64,000 nt of DNA, taken from positions 1-64,000 of the forward strand of contig JAMCWB010000051.1 of the NCBI GenBank assembly GCA_023475025.1, read 5' to 3'. The translations under genes and the position numbers were made by a program. The stretch comes from Gammaproteobacteria bacterium (lineage in GTDB: Bacteria > Pseudomonadota > Gammaproteobacteria > Pseudomonadales > Pseudomonadaceae). Under the pieces are notes generated by a model. It saw nothing but the letters and a program-made list of their open reading frames with translations, made no database searches and had not been told where the DNA came from. Of the stretch, positions 10,502 through 19,176 are shown piece after piece; positions within the stretch are counted from its first letter, which is position 1, and every line of letters begins with the position of its first letter.

Positions 10502-12202
10502 TCAGCTGCGCGGTTTGCCGCCAGAGCGTGGTTTGCCCTTGAAGTCACGCTTTGGACGTGGTTTCAGGTTGCGGTCAACTTCACCCGGCGGTAAAGGCCA
10601 GGGGCGAATTTGCAGGGCAACACCATTAACTTCCACGCTGGCAACTTTTGCCAGGGTGGCGTCATCCAGCTGCGGCAGGTAGACACCCGAGTGCTCGCTG
10701 AACAACTTGATATGTCCAATCTGCGAGCGCTGAACGCCAGCATGGCGAACCAGTGCATCTACCAGAGGCTTGGGCATCAGGCCGTTACTGCGTCCGCCCT
10801 GGACCTTGTAACGCACCAGGCCGCTGTCGCTGTCAGCATGGCGATCCTGGCGCGGCGGGGCCTGAGGCAGGTCCTTGACCGGCTCCAGCAGCGTCTTGGC
10901 GCTTGGCAGCAGAGCGAGCAGCGACGAGGCCAGCTCGGTAGCGTCCATGTTGGTCAGTTCGATCAGTTCGGCGATCAACTTGTCCCGGGTTGCAGTGCTT
11001 TGCTCGCTGGCAACGTTGAGACGGCTCGCCAGTTTGGCCAGGCGACCACTTTGAACGGCATCAGCACTGGGTAGCGACTGGGCTTCGATCTTTTGACCGG
11101 TAGCTTTTTCCAGTGCGTGCAGCAGGCGACGTTCACGGGGGGTAGCAAACAGGATCGCGGTACCTTGGCGGCCGGCACGGCCGGTCCGGCCGATGCGGTG
11201 CACATAGGATTCGCTGTCGTGCGGCAGGTCGTAGTTGAGTACGTGGGTAATGCGTTCCACGTCCAGACCACGGGCGGCAACGTCAGTGGCCACAACAATA
11301 TCCAACTGGCCACGCTTGAGGCGGTCAACTACCTGCTCACGGACTTGCTGGCTCAGGTCGCCGTAGATCGGAGCGGCTGCAAAGCCGCGTGCTTCCAGAC
11401 GTTCAGCCAGTTCCAGGCTGGCGGTCTTGGTGCGTACAAAGACAATCATGGCCTCGACTGGCTCGACTTCGAGCAGGCGGGTGATGGCATCCAGCTTGTG
11501 GTGATTGGCCACTTCCCAGACCTTCTGGGTAATGGTGTCCAGGCTGGTTTTCGAGCCGCTGTGCAGACGAATTTCCTTGGGCTCGCGCAGATGGTTGCGC
11601 GCTACGTTGCGCACGCCTGCTGGCATGGTGGCAGAGAACAGTGCCTTCTGGCAGTTGTCCGGCGCCTCCTGGAATACCAGTTCAAGGTCGTCGGCAAAGC
11701 CCATCTTGAGCATTTCGTCGGCTTCGTCGAGCACCAGGTATTTGAGTTCCTGTAGCTTCAGGGTGCCACGACGCAAGTGGTCAGTCAGTCGGCCCGGGGT
11801 AGCCACTACAACGTGGGCGCCGCGCTCGAGTGCCTTGAACTGTGGGCCAAAGGGCGAGCCGCCATACATGGCCAGGACAGAAAAGCCACGCACATGCTGT
11901 GCATAGCGTTGCAGTGCTTCAGCAACCTGAAGCGCCAGTTCGCGGGTCGGGGTAATGACCAGTGCCTGGGTTACCCGTTGACTGGCGTCAATCGATGCCA
12001 GCAGCGGCAGCGCAAAGGCAGCGGTTTTGCCAGTGCCGGTTTGGGCCAGGCCAAGCAGGTCGTGACCATTCAACAGGGTAGGAATGGCTTCCGCCTGGAT
12101 AGGCGTGGGTGTTTCATAGCCGAGGCTGTTGAGGGCCTCGAGGAGCGGTGCAGGCAAGCCGAGATCGGCGAATTGCAGTGCCGCCGGAGCGGTATCGGAC
12201 AT
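10502..12202 (-). CDS. deaD: ATP-dependent DEAD-box RNA helicase (DeaD/CsdA type)
   Basis: A 566-residue RNA helicase. Visible motifs: the Q motif ([10 protein letters not shown]), Walker A ([11 protein letters not shown]), [20 protein letters not shown] (VLDEADEML), SAT (FSATMP), and C-terminal [11 protein letters not shown]. After the helicase core comes a DbpA/CsdA-type RNA-binding domain ([17 protein letters not shown]) and a short basic tail. Such proteins unwind rRNA during ribosome assembly and assist mRNA decay, particularly in the cold. The ATG at 12202 gives [15 protein letters not shown], the usual N-terminus; the extra 36 codons upstream do not look like protein. It is the first gene of a pair with tatD and is divergent from the hydroquinone reductase gene. 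Confidence 0.93.
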   Translation of the reverse strand: MSDTAPAALQFADLGLPAPLLEALNSLGYETPTPIQAEAIPTLLNGHDLLGLAQTGTGKTAAFALPLLASIDASQRVTQALVITPTRELALQVAEALQRYAQHVRGFSVLAMYGGSPFGPQFKALERGAHVVVATPGRLTDHLRRGTLKLQELKYLVLDEADEMLKMGFADDLELVFQEAPDNCQKALFSATMPAGVRNVARNHLREPKEIRLHSGSKTSLDTITQKVWEVANHHKLDAITRLLEVEPVEAMIVFVRTKTASLELAERLEARGFAAAPIYGDLSQQVREQVVDRLKRGQLDIVVATDVAARGLDVERITHVLNYDLPHDSESYVHRIGRTGRAGRQGTAILFATPRERRLLHALEKATGQKIEAQSLPSADAVQSGRLAKLASRLNVASEQSTATRDKLIAELIELTNMDATELASSLLALLPSAKTLLEPVKDLPQAPPRQDRHADSDSGLVRYKVQGGRSNGLMPKPLVDALVRHAGVQRSQIGHIKLFSEHSGVYLPQLDDATLAKVASVEVNGVALQIRPWPLPPGEVDRNLKPRPKRDFKGKPRSGGKPRS

Positions 12203-12363
12203 ACGAGAAGTAAACCTTGGGGGATAAGAAGACTGCATAGTATACGCGCAATCGGTGAAAATTGCCGCAAGGTTTTTCGGTGGCTGGCCAAATGCCCCGG
12301 CAACTGCCAAAGTGTTTGTAATAATTGATGAAATTCACAGCGAAACAGATCAGGAGTTATTGC

Positions 12364-13305
12364 ATGGGACGTTTGGTCGAAGGAACCTGGCGCGACGAGT
12401 GGTACGACACCGATAGCAACGATGGTGCCTTTGTCCGTGAGGATGCCGGCTTTCGCGAACAGGTTGAGCCGGGCGGGCGTTTCAGTCCTGAGTCCGGCCG
12501 TTACCATCTGTACGTGTCTTTGGCCTGCCCCTGGGCACACCGTACCCTGATCATGCGCAAGCTCAAGGGCCTTGAGTCGCATATCGAGGTCACATCCGTG
12601 CACCCGCATATGCTCGATGAAGGCTGGGTCTATGACACCCCCGAGCCACTCTACGGCTTTACCCGGCACCACCAGTTTTACACCCGTGCCAAACCCGATT
12701 ACACCGGACGGGTCACAGTCCCGGTACTCTGGGACAAGCAGGAAGAAACCATCGTCAACAATGAGTCGTCCGATATCCTGCGGATCTTCAACACGGCTTT
12801 CAATGACCTGACCGGAAACACTGACGATTACTACCCGGCTGAACTGCGTGATGAAATCGACCGGATCAATGCACGGGTGTATGACGAAGTTAACAACGGC
12901 GTCTACAAGTCCGGCTTTGCCACCAGCCAGGCGGCCTATGAAAAGGCCTGCACCGCGCTCTTTGCTGCACTTGACTGGCTCGAAGAGCTGCTGGGTGAGC
13001 GGCGCTATCTCGCTGGCCAGCAGATTACCGAAGCAGACTGGCGCCTGTTCACCACCCTGGTGCGCTTCGACCCGGTCTATCACGGACATTTCAAATGCAA
13101 CATTCGCCGGATTGAGGATTATCCCAACCTCGCAGGCTATACCCGAGAGCTGTATCAATGGGCTGGTGTGGCCGAGACGGTCGACTTTTACCATATCAAG
13201 CAGCACTATTATTACAGCCATGACATGATCAATCCGCCGCGCATCGTGCCGCTGGGTGAGGGCATGGATTTGCTCAAGCCGCATGGGCGCGAAAAGATTG
13301 CGTGA
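12364..13305 (+). CDS. yqjG: Glutathionyl-hydroquinone reductase (YqjG/Xi-class GST)
   Basis: A 313-residue Xi-class glutathione S-transferase that reduces glutathionyl-hydroquinones using glutathione. The catalytic motif LACPWAHR (Cys55) and the flanking RFSPESGRYHLYVS, the NNESSDILRIFN segment and the C-terminal HYYYSHDMINP are family signatures. The ATG at 12364 is preceded by AGGAG. The C-terminus ends at a normal family length, but the stop codon sits inside the start of a lipocalin remnant read in another frame, which marks a deletion junction directly at the gene's 3' end. Confidence 0.92.
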   Translation: MGRLVEGTWRDEWYDTDSNDGAFVREDAGFREQVEPGGRFSPESGRYHLYVSLACPWAHRTLIMRKLKGLESHIEVTSVHPHMLDEGWVYDTPEPLYGFTRHHQFYTRAKPDYTGRVTVPVLWDKQEETIVNNESSDILRIFNTAFNDLTGNTDDYYPAELRDEIDRINARVYDEVNNGVYKSGFATSQAAYEKACTALFAALDWLEELLGERRYLAGQQITEADWRLFTTLVRFDPVYHGHFKCNIRRIEDYPNLAGYTRELYQWAGVAETVDFYHIKQHYYYSHDMINPPRIVPLGEGMDLLKPHGREKIA

Positions 13306-13630
13306 TGATGGCGGTGTGCGCGTGCTCAATCGCGGTTACAGCGCCGAGGAGGGTGAGTGGTCGGAAGCCGAGGGCAAGGCCTATTTTGTCGGTGAGCCAG
13401 ATATAGGTTTCCTGCGCGTCTCCTTCTTCGGGCCTTTTTATGGCGCCTACGGCATCTTCGAGCTGGATGAGGACTACGAGTACGCCTTTGTCAGCGGCCC
13501 GACCAATAAGTATCTGTGGCTATTGGCGCGCAGCCCCGAAGTGGAGCCAGCAGTGATCGAGCACTTCGTCAGCCGGGCAGCCGAGTTGGGCTTTGCCGTC
13601 GATGAGCTGATCATGGTTGAGCATGATTAG
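13298..13630 (+). pseudogene. 5'-truncated lipocalin (Blc-like) remnant
   Basis: Read in the frame starting at TTG 13298, about 110 residues match the C-terminal two thirds of bacterial lipocalin Blc: RLRDDGGVRVLNRGY, then FLRVSFFGPFYGAYGIFELD, YAFVSGPTNKYLWLLAR and ELGFAVDELI. The N-terminal third of a Blc protein (lipobox or signal peptide and the GxW strand) is absent, and the similarity begins within eight bases of the hydroquinone reductase stop codon. This looks like a deletion that fused the 3' end of one gene to the interior of another. A short product from TTG 13298 cannot be excluded, but it could not form a complete lipocalin barrel. Confidence 0.7.
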
Positions 13631-13643
13631 CCTGACCGGCTGT

Positions 13644-14219
13644 TCATGGCACCAGCAAGGCTTTCACTCTTTCTTGCAAGACGGGAATGACTTCGGCCTC
13701 AAACCAGGGGTTGCGACGTAACCACAGATTGTTGCGTGGGCTTGGGTGTGGCAAGGGCAGGGTGTGGGGCCACCAGGCTTGCCACTGCTGCACTGCGGCA
13801 GTTACCTGGCGAGGGGCATCTGGCAAATGCCAGGCCTGCGCATACTGGCCGATGGCTAGGGTCAGTTGAATATCGGGAAGCTGTTGCAGTAAGCGTCGCC
13901 GCCAGGTGTCGGCACACTCGGGGCGCGGTGGCAGATCACCATTTTTTCCGGTGCCCGGATAACAGAATCCCATAGGAATAATGGCGACCTGGCTGGCATC
14001 GTAAAAGGTGGTCTTATCCATCCCCAGCCAGTCGCGCAGCCGCTCACCACTGGCATCAGCAAAGGGAATACCCGCTGCATGCACCTTGCGTCCCGGCGCC
14101 TGGCCGGCTATCAGCAGGCGGGCTCGCCTGTCGGCCTGAACCACCGGACGTGGCCCCAAGGGCAGGTCTGCGGCACACAGGCGGCAGGCGCGCACTTCCT
14201 GGAGGAGTTCATTCAGCAT
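13644..14219 (-). CDS. Uracil-DNA glycosylase family protein
   Basis: A 191-residue protein of the uracil-DNA glycosylase superfamily. It starts with a CxxC pair (ACRLCAADL), then LIAGQAPGRKVHAAGIPF, the nucleotide-pocket motif, and near the C-terminus PLPHPSPRNNLW, which corresponds to the second catalytic motif (HPSxxN). It resembles the short family annotated simply as uracil-DNA glycosylase family protein rather than Ung; actual uracil excision has not been shown for most members. It converges with the lipocalin remnant and lies just downstream of yjdM on the same strand, with 38 bases between. Confidence 0.8.
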   Translation of the reverse strand: MLNELLQEVRACRLCAADLPLGPRPVVQADRRARLLIAGQAPGRKVHAAGIPFADASGERLRDWLGMDKTTFYDASQVAIIPMGFCYPGTGKNGDLPPRPECADTWRRRLLQQLPDIQLTLAIGQYAQAWHLPDAPRQVTAAVQQWQAWWPHTLPLPHPSPRNNLWLRRNPWFEAEVIPVLQERVKALLVP

Positions 14220-14257
14220 TCAAGAGGCCCTTGGTGTGCGACGAGGTGGCCGTCACT

Positions 14258-14596
14258 TCAACTCTTCTTTACTACCGACGATTTCAGCTTCATCGGGCCG
14301 ACGCCGTCGATACGGCAGTCGATATCATGATCACCGTCAACCAGACGGATGTTTTTCACCCGCGTGCCCACCTTGATCACCAGTGATGAACCCTTGACCT
14401 TGAGATCCTTGATCACGGTAACGCTGTCACCATCGCTCAGCGGGTTGCCATTGGCATCATTGATTGTGGCGCCTTGCGCGGCGGCATCGGCTTCTGCCGC
14501 TGTCCACTCGTGGGCACATTCCGGACAGACGAACTGCAAGCCATCCTCGTAGGTGAAAGCAGAACCACAGGCAGGGCAGGGAGGTAAAGAGGTCAT
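14258..14596 (-). CDS. yjdM: YjdM/PhnA family zinc-ribbon protein
   Basis: A 112-residue protein with an N-terminal zinc ribbon (CPACGS and CPECAHEW) and a C-terminal SH3-like domain ([15 protein letters not shown] and [21 protein letters not shown]). It is full length for the YjdM (formerly PhnA) family. The old phosphonate link was by name only; the molecular role is not established. ATG at 14596 follows a clear purine-rich leader. Confidence 0.9.
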   Translation of the reverse strand: MTSLPPCPACGSAFTYEDGLQFVCPECAHEWTAAEADAAAQGATINDANGNPLSDGDSVTVIKDLKVKGSSLVIKVGTRVKNIRLVDGDHDIDCRIDGVGPMKLKSSVVKKS

Positions 14597-14703
14597 ATCA
14601 GGGTCTCCAGGCTGGCGCAGTATGGTGCCAGCGCAGCATGGCGGCGTCCAGCCCGGACTCGGTGGTGATCGGTAGCGGGTAACCGGCGCAGTTGAGAGCT
14701 CGG

Positions 14704-15045
14704 TTATTCGATCAACATGACCTCGGTTACATCAATCTGGCGCCCTTGATCCGGGCTGGTAGTGAACTTTCCGGTTACGCGCACCTGTTCCCCTGTCATG
14801 GCGCTGACACTTGCATCGGGTAACAGCGCAACACGGTGAAAGGCGTCGTCTTCCAGCCAGTAGTGCAGCGGATCGTCAAAATGGGCGACGCGGCCACTGA
14901 CTGTCACTATGCGTCCGTCATAGGCCTGATGCTCTGCGACCAGATGCGGTAACTCGACAGCAATGGGGTCCGTGCTCACCGTATCAGCACAAGCTGTGAG
15001 CAATCCCAGTGCCAGGGCTGCAGCGATGGTGTTTTGTTTTAGCAT
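14704..15045 (-). CDS. Putative lipoprotein with OB-like beta domain
   Basis: A 113-residue protein. The N-terminus [21 protein letters not shown] is a lipoprotein signal peptide with lipobox LTAC, so the mature protein probably sits at the outer membrane. The rest ([23 protein letters not shown] and [22 protein letters not shown]) alternates strands like the small OB-fold proteins that carry a GxVxVxG motif. No named family is recognised. The ATG at 15045 gives the canonical signal peptide; an in-frame start at 15057 adds four residues and is less likely. Confidence 0.6.
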   Translation of the reverse strand: MLKQNTIAAALALGLLTACADTVSTDPIAVELPHLVAEHQAYDGRIVTVSGRVAHFDDPLHYWLEDDAFHRVALLPDASVSAMTGEQVRVTGKFTTSPDQGRQIDVTEVMLIE

Positions 15046-15075
15046 AGTGAACTCCATAACCAGGGGGCAGTTGTC

Positions 15076-15969
15076 TCAAGGTGTTGAGGGCCAGGTAGAA
15101 GGTACAACAAAGTGCCGGCTTTGCTCATGCCAGAGACCGCTATCAGGCTCCAGTGCCATGTGGGCAAACAGGCGCGGGCTATGCCCTTCGGCTACTGCCT
15201 TGAGCTCGACAGCCACCGTATCTGGATCGGGGCTGCCGGTTTGTTGCCAGGGCCCCAGCCAATGTGGCTTCTTTAACGGAACCCAGGCTCGGGTCTGTGC
15301 CGCCTGCAAAGTAGCAAGGCGGTGCCAGTGGCCACGCAGATGAGTATCGGCTACCTGAGGCGGCGGCTGTAATTGGCTGCCCGCAGGGTAAAACAGGTAC
15401 CCAGGCATAAATGCCCGCGTGATGTCGGGGCAGGGCAAGCCCGTATTTTTCAGCGTTTGGCGAGTTACCGCCAGACTGGACAAGCCACACTGGTGCTGTA
15501 GCAAACGCTGGCTTTTCAGATCCAGCCGATCGCTGGCATTGGGGCCGTACCAAAGACAGCGATCGTGCTCGGGATAACCGAGATAAAACTTGATCGCAAT
15601 TTCGTGATGCTCGATTGCACCGCTTTGCGGGTTACGCAGCAGAAAGTCCAGCTCGCCCAGAGTGCGACCGCCTTCGCGAACGGGCAGGTTTCTGGCGATC
15701 AGTTGCCAGCCCAACAGGTCACAGAGCAGATACTGGTACAGATCTTCGAAATACAGACCCAGGCGTGGCCTGATAGCTGTGGTCAGGCTATCGGGAAGCT
15801 GTGTTGGGTCGCTCGCCAGAGCTTGCAAGCGCGGCAAAAGCGCGTGGGGAAAACTGTCTAGCGGCGCAAACGTCTTCGGCAGCAATTGGGGGGCATCAAG
15901 CATCCATCTCAGGTGTCTGAGGGCTGGATGACTGATGTGCTCAGTGTGCGGCAGAAAGAGGGTTGGCAT
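15076..15969 (-). CDS. DUF1853 family protein
   Basis: A 297-residue protein of the DUF1853 family. It carries LGLYFEDLYQYLL, GELDFLLRN and HHEIAIKFYLG, which together give the E...ExD...ExK pattern of a PD-(D/E)xK nuclease-like core; DNA cleavage by this family has not been demonstrated. The start at 15969 (MPTLFLPHTEH) is taken because the upstream extension overlaps the promoter region of the divergent sugar dehydrogenase gene. It is followed on the same strand by the small lipoprotein gene. Confidence 0.75.
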   Translation of the reverse strand: MPTLFLPHTEHISHPALRHLRWMLDAPQLLPKTFAPLDSFPHALLPRLQALASDPTQLPDSLTTAIRPRLGLYFEDLYQYLLCDLLGWQLIARNLPVREGGRTLGELDFLLRNPQSGAIEHHEIAIKFYLGYPEHDRCLWYGPNASDRLDLKSQRLLQHQCGLSSLAVTRQTLKNTGLPCPDITRAFMPGYLFYPAGSQLQPPPQVADTHLRGHWHRLATLQAAQTRAWVPLKKPHWLGPWQQTGSPDPDTVAVELKAVAEGHSPRLFAHMALEPDSGLWHEQSRHFVVPSTWPSTP

Positions 15970-16077
15970 GACGTGCCTTTGAGGATTGTCTTTACAAAAG
16001 GTTGCCAAGCCCGTCACTGCGCGGTTCTGACTGCTAGTCTTAGTGGTCTGAATAAGCTCAAAGCAAAGGAGAATGGC

Positions 16078-17223
16078 ATGTTCAACGTAAAACCTACCCT
16101 GTTCACACCGGCATTGCTAGCGGTCAGTCTGGCCAGCGCCGCAGTGACAGCGCAGGAGGTTGTTGAGAGCAATATCAGCACCCAGTACCAGGATATGCGT
16201 TTGCTGAAGGTGGCCGATGGCCTGAGTCACCCCTGGGCTGTAACCTTTCTTTCGCAAGGCCGCTACCTGGTGACCGAGCGCAGTGAGGGCATGCAGCTGA
16301 TCGTGGGTGGCGAAAAAACCGCGGTTGAAGGCGTGCCAGAGTTTCATGCATCCGGTCAGGGTGGCATGCTGGATGTGGTGACGCATCCTGATTATCAGGA
16401 AAACGGCTGGATCTACTTTACCTATGCCAAGGGTGATGGCAGCGGTACCGTGCCGGCACTGGCACGTGCGCGCCTGGATGGCAACGCCTTGATCGATGTC
16501 GAAGAGCTGTTTACCTCCAACACGCCCACTGGCCCGGGTCGCCACTACGGCGGACGCATACTGTTTATGCCAGACGGCACCTTGCTGCTGACTATCGGTG
16601 ATCGTGGCAGTGAGCCCATGCGTTCCCAGGACACTATGGACCACTCAGGCACTGTGGTACGCCTGAATGCTGATGGCAGCGTGCCGGACGATAACCCGCT
16701 GCGCGGCAAGCAGGGCTATGCAGAAGAAATTTACTCCTACGGTCACCGCAACATTCAGGGTATCGTGCTCGATTCTGCTGGTGATGTCTGGGTGACCGAA
16801 CATGGCCCGCGTGGCGGTGATGAGCTGAACAGGATTGAAGCGGGCAAGAATTACGGCTGGCCGCTGGCGACGCTGGGACGTGACTACCGGTCAGAAGGCC
16901 CCTTCCCGGATGCCGAGGCCCGCGAGCTGCCAGACATGCAAGGCCCTGTCTATGAGTTCCTGCCGACCCTGGCCCCGTCTGGTCTGGCCTATGTCGACAG
17001 TGAGCACTTTCCGAACTGGCAAGGCAACCTGTTGGCAGGTGGCCTGCGAGCAGAACGTATCCTGCGGGTGTTGCTGGAGGAGGGTGAAGTGATTCACCTG
17101 GAAGAACTGTTGCTGCAGCGCATCGGGCGCATTCGGGATGTACGCCAGGGGCCTGATGGCTATATCTATGTGCTCAACGACCAGGCAGATGCTGCTCTTT
17201 ATCGCATCGAGCCAGCCAATTAA
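16078..17223 (+). CDS. PQQ-dependent aldose sugar dehydrogenase (YliI/Asd-like)
   Basis: A 381-residue periplasmic six-bladed beta-propeller of the glucose/sorbosone dehydrogenase family, which oxidise sugars using soluble PQQ. The signal peptide is visible (LLAVSLASAAVTAQ). Motifs: HPWAVTFLSQGRYLVTERSEG, GHRNIQGIVLD, VTEHGPRGGDELNRIE and LAPSGLAYVD, matching YliI-type proteins. ATG 16078 is preceded by AAAGGAG. Longer in-frame starts upstream would run through the divergent promoter. It depends on PQQ, and the only pqq genes in this window are pqqA and pqqB in the tRNA-Ser element, so cofactor supply is an open question here. Confidence 0.87.
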   Translation: MFNVKPTLFTPALLAVSLASAAVTAQEVVESNISTQYQDMRLLKVADGLSHPWAVTFLSQGRYLVTERSEGMQLIVGGEKTAVEGVPEFHASGQGGMLDVVTHPDYQENGWIYFTYAKGDGSGTVPALARARLDGNALIDVEELFTSNTPTGPGRHYGGRILFMPDGTLLLTIGDRGSEPMRSQDTMDHSGTVVRLNADGSVPDDNPLRGKQGYAEEIYSYGHRNIQGIVLDSAGDVWVTEHGPRGGDELNRIEAGKNYGWPLATLGRDYRSEGPFPDAEARELPDMQGPVYEFLPTLAPSGLAYVDSEHFPNWQGNLLAGGLRAERILRVLLEEGEVIHLEELLLQRIGRIRDVRQGPDGYIYVLNDQADAALYRIEPAN

Positions 17224-17252
17224 AGCAATAAAATAACCAGGCGGCCGGGGAA

Positions 17253-17750
17253 TCAGTCCCCGGCCAGCCACTGGTACATGACCAGCGCATCCACATAACC
17301 GACTTCCGGATGCCTGAACGCCTTGGGTAATCGCCCAACAATAGTGAAACCCAGCTTTTGCCACAGCGCCACTGCCACTGTGTTGCTGGCAGCTACGAAG
17401 TTGAACTGCATCGCCCGATAACCCAGTTCAAGCGCAATCTGTTGTGAATGCTCGCACATGGCCCGGGCCAGCCCTTGGCCCCGTGCAGATTCGGCAACCA
17501 TATAGCCACAATTACACACATGCGCGCCGGGGCCTGGCTGATTGGTTTTCAGATAGTAGGTGCCGAGAATCTCACCATCACGCTCGGCTACCCAGGTGCA
17601 ACGGGGCTGCTGCATCCATAGCCGCTCGGCTGTGGCGTAGTCAATATCCTGCGGATAGGCATAGGCGTCACCAGCGGCAGCCACCTGCTGAAAGATTGGC
17701 CAGATGGCCGGGAAATCAGCCGCCTGTGCAGCACGAATCTGCATGCCCAT
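17253..17750 (-). CDS. GNAT family N-acetyltransferase
   Basis: A 165-residue GNAT fold protein. The acetyl-CoA binding motif A is ESARGQGLARAMCEH and the later NTVAVALWQKLGFTIVGRLPKAF is the typical motif B. It begins two bases after the rimO stop, so it is probably translated from the same mRNA. The ATG at 17750 and an in-frame ATG at 17744 are both possible. Substrate unknown; the sequence resembles the phosphinothricin-acetyltransferase-like and YhhY-like groups. Confidence 0.85.
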   Translation of the reverse strand: MGMQIRAAQAADFPAIWPIFQQVAAAGDAYAYPQDIDYATAERLWMQQPRCTWVAERDGEILGTYYLKTNQPGPGAHVCNCGYMVAESARGQGLARAMCEHSQQIALELGYRAMQFNFVAASNTVAVALWQKLGFTIVGRLPKAFRHPEVGYVDALVMYQWLAGD

Positions 17751-17752
17751 CG

Positions 17753-19075
17753 TCAGGCCAGCTCGGCCCAGAGGTCATACTCGTCGGCATCGGTCACCAC
17801 TACATTGACCATATCACCCGGTTGCAACGCGAGATCGGTATCGATGTAGACATTGCCGTCAATTTCCGGCGCATCCGCCATGCTGCGGCCAATGGGACCT
17901 TCCTCGTCGACCTCGTCGATGATGACCTGCAGGGTGCGGCCAACCTTCTGCTGCAAACGCTGCGCACTGATAGCTTGCTGGTGCGCCATAAAGCGTTCCC
18001 AGCGCTCCTGCTTGATCGCATCGGGTACCGGTTCCAGATCCAGGTCATTGGCTGGTGCGCCATCGACCGGTGAGTATTGAAAGCATCCAACGCGGTCAAG
18101 CTGGGCTTCGGTCAGCCAGTCCAGCAGGTACTGGAAGTCCGCTTCGGTTTCCCCGGGAAAGCCGACAATAAAGGTAGAGCGGATCGTCAGTTCCGGGCAA
18201 ATCTCCCGCCATTGCTTGATTCGCGCCAGGGTCTTGTCTTCAAAGGCCGGGCGCTTCATCGACTTGAGCACACTGGGGCTGGCATGCTGGAAGGGGATAT
18301 CCAGGTAAGGCAGAATCTTGCCCTCGGCCATCAAGGGAATCAGCTCATCAACGTGCGGGTAGGGGTAGACGTAGTGCAAGCGCACCCAGATGCCCAGCTC
18401 GCTCAGCGCCTCGCACAGCTCGGTCATGCGTGACTTGACCGGGCGGCCATTCCAGAAGCCGGTGCGGTACTTGATGTCCACACCATAGGCGCTGGTGTCC
18501 TGGGAAATGACCAGCAGCTCGCGCACGCCGGCCTTGGCCAGGCGTTCGGCTTCGCCCAACACTTCGCCGACCGGGCGACTGACCAGCTTGCCGCGCATGG
18601 AGGGGATGATGCAGAAACTGCAGCTGTGATTGCAGCCTTCAGAGATTTTCAGGTAGGCGTAATGCCGTGGAGTCAGTTTGATCCCTTGTGGCGGCACCAG
18701 ATCGATCAGCGGATTGTGGTCGGCCTTCGGTGGCACAACCTCGTGTACGGCATTGACCACCTGCTCGTACTGCTGTGGCCCTGTCACAGCCAGCACGCTG
18801 GGGTGCACATCGCGAATGGTGTTTTCTTCGACGCCCATGCAACCCGTTACGATAACCCGTCCGTTTTCGGCAATGGCTTCGCCAATGGCGTCGAGGGATT
18901 CGGCCTTGGCACTGTCGATAAAACCACAGGTATTGACCACCACCACATCGGCATTGTCGTAGCTGGATACCACTTCGTAACCTTCGGTACGAAGCTGGGT
19001 AAGAATGCGCTCAGAATCAACCAGAGCCTTGGGGCAGCCGAGGCTGACAAAACCGACTTTGGGGGTTACCGACAT
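17753..19075 (-). CDS. rimO: Ribosomal protein S12 methylthiotransferase RimO
   Basis: A 440-residue radical-SAM methylthiotransferase that modifies an aspartate of ribosomal protein S12. The UPF0004 domain is at the N-terminus ([37 protein letters not shown], giving the three cysteines of the auxiliary cluster). The radical-SAM motif is CNHSCSFC. The C-terminus is a TRAM domain. ATG 19075 is chosen because GAGG precedes it by seven bases; upstream extensions do not resemble the family. Confidence 0.95.
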   Translation of the reverse strand: MSVTPKVGFVSLGCPKALVDSERILTQLRTEGYEVVSSYDNADVVVVNTCGFIDSAKAESLDAIGEAIAENGRVIVTGCMGVEENTIRDVHPSVLAVTGPQQYEQVVNAVHEVVPPKADHNPLIDLVPPQGIKLTPRHYAYLKISEGCNHSCSFCIIPSMRGKLVSRPVGEVLGEAERLAKAGVRELLVISQDTSAYGVDIKYRTGFWNGRPVKSRMTELCEALSELGIWVRLHYVYPYPHVDELIPLMAEGKILPYLDIPFQHASPSVLKSMKRPAFEDKTLARIKQWREICPELTIRSTFIVGFPGETEADFQYLLDWLTEAQLDRVGCFQYSPVDGAPANDLDLEPVPDAIKQERWERFMAHQQAISAQRLQQKVGRTLQVIIDEVDEEGPIGRSMADAPEIDGNVYIDTDLALQPGDMVNVVVTDADEYDLWAELA

Positions 19076-19176
19076 GCTGTACCTCATGGAAGGGCGCTGA
19101 GCGCCGGATGCAAAACGCGCTATTCTAGCGATGCGCCGGCAGCCATGCCAGCCCGGGGTATGGCCACTGGTCCGGT

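Noticed and set aside
12070-13329. Minus-strand ORF of 419 codons
   Set aside because: Antisense to the glutathionyl-hydroquinone reductase and overlapping the deaD start; a shadow frame.
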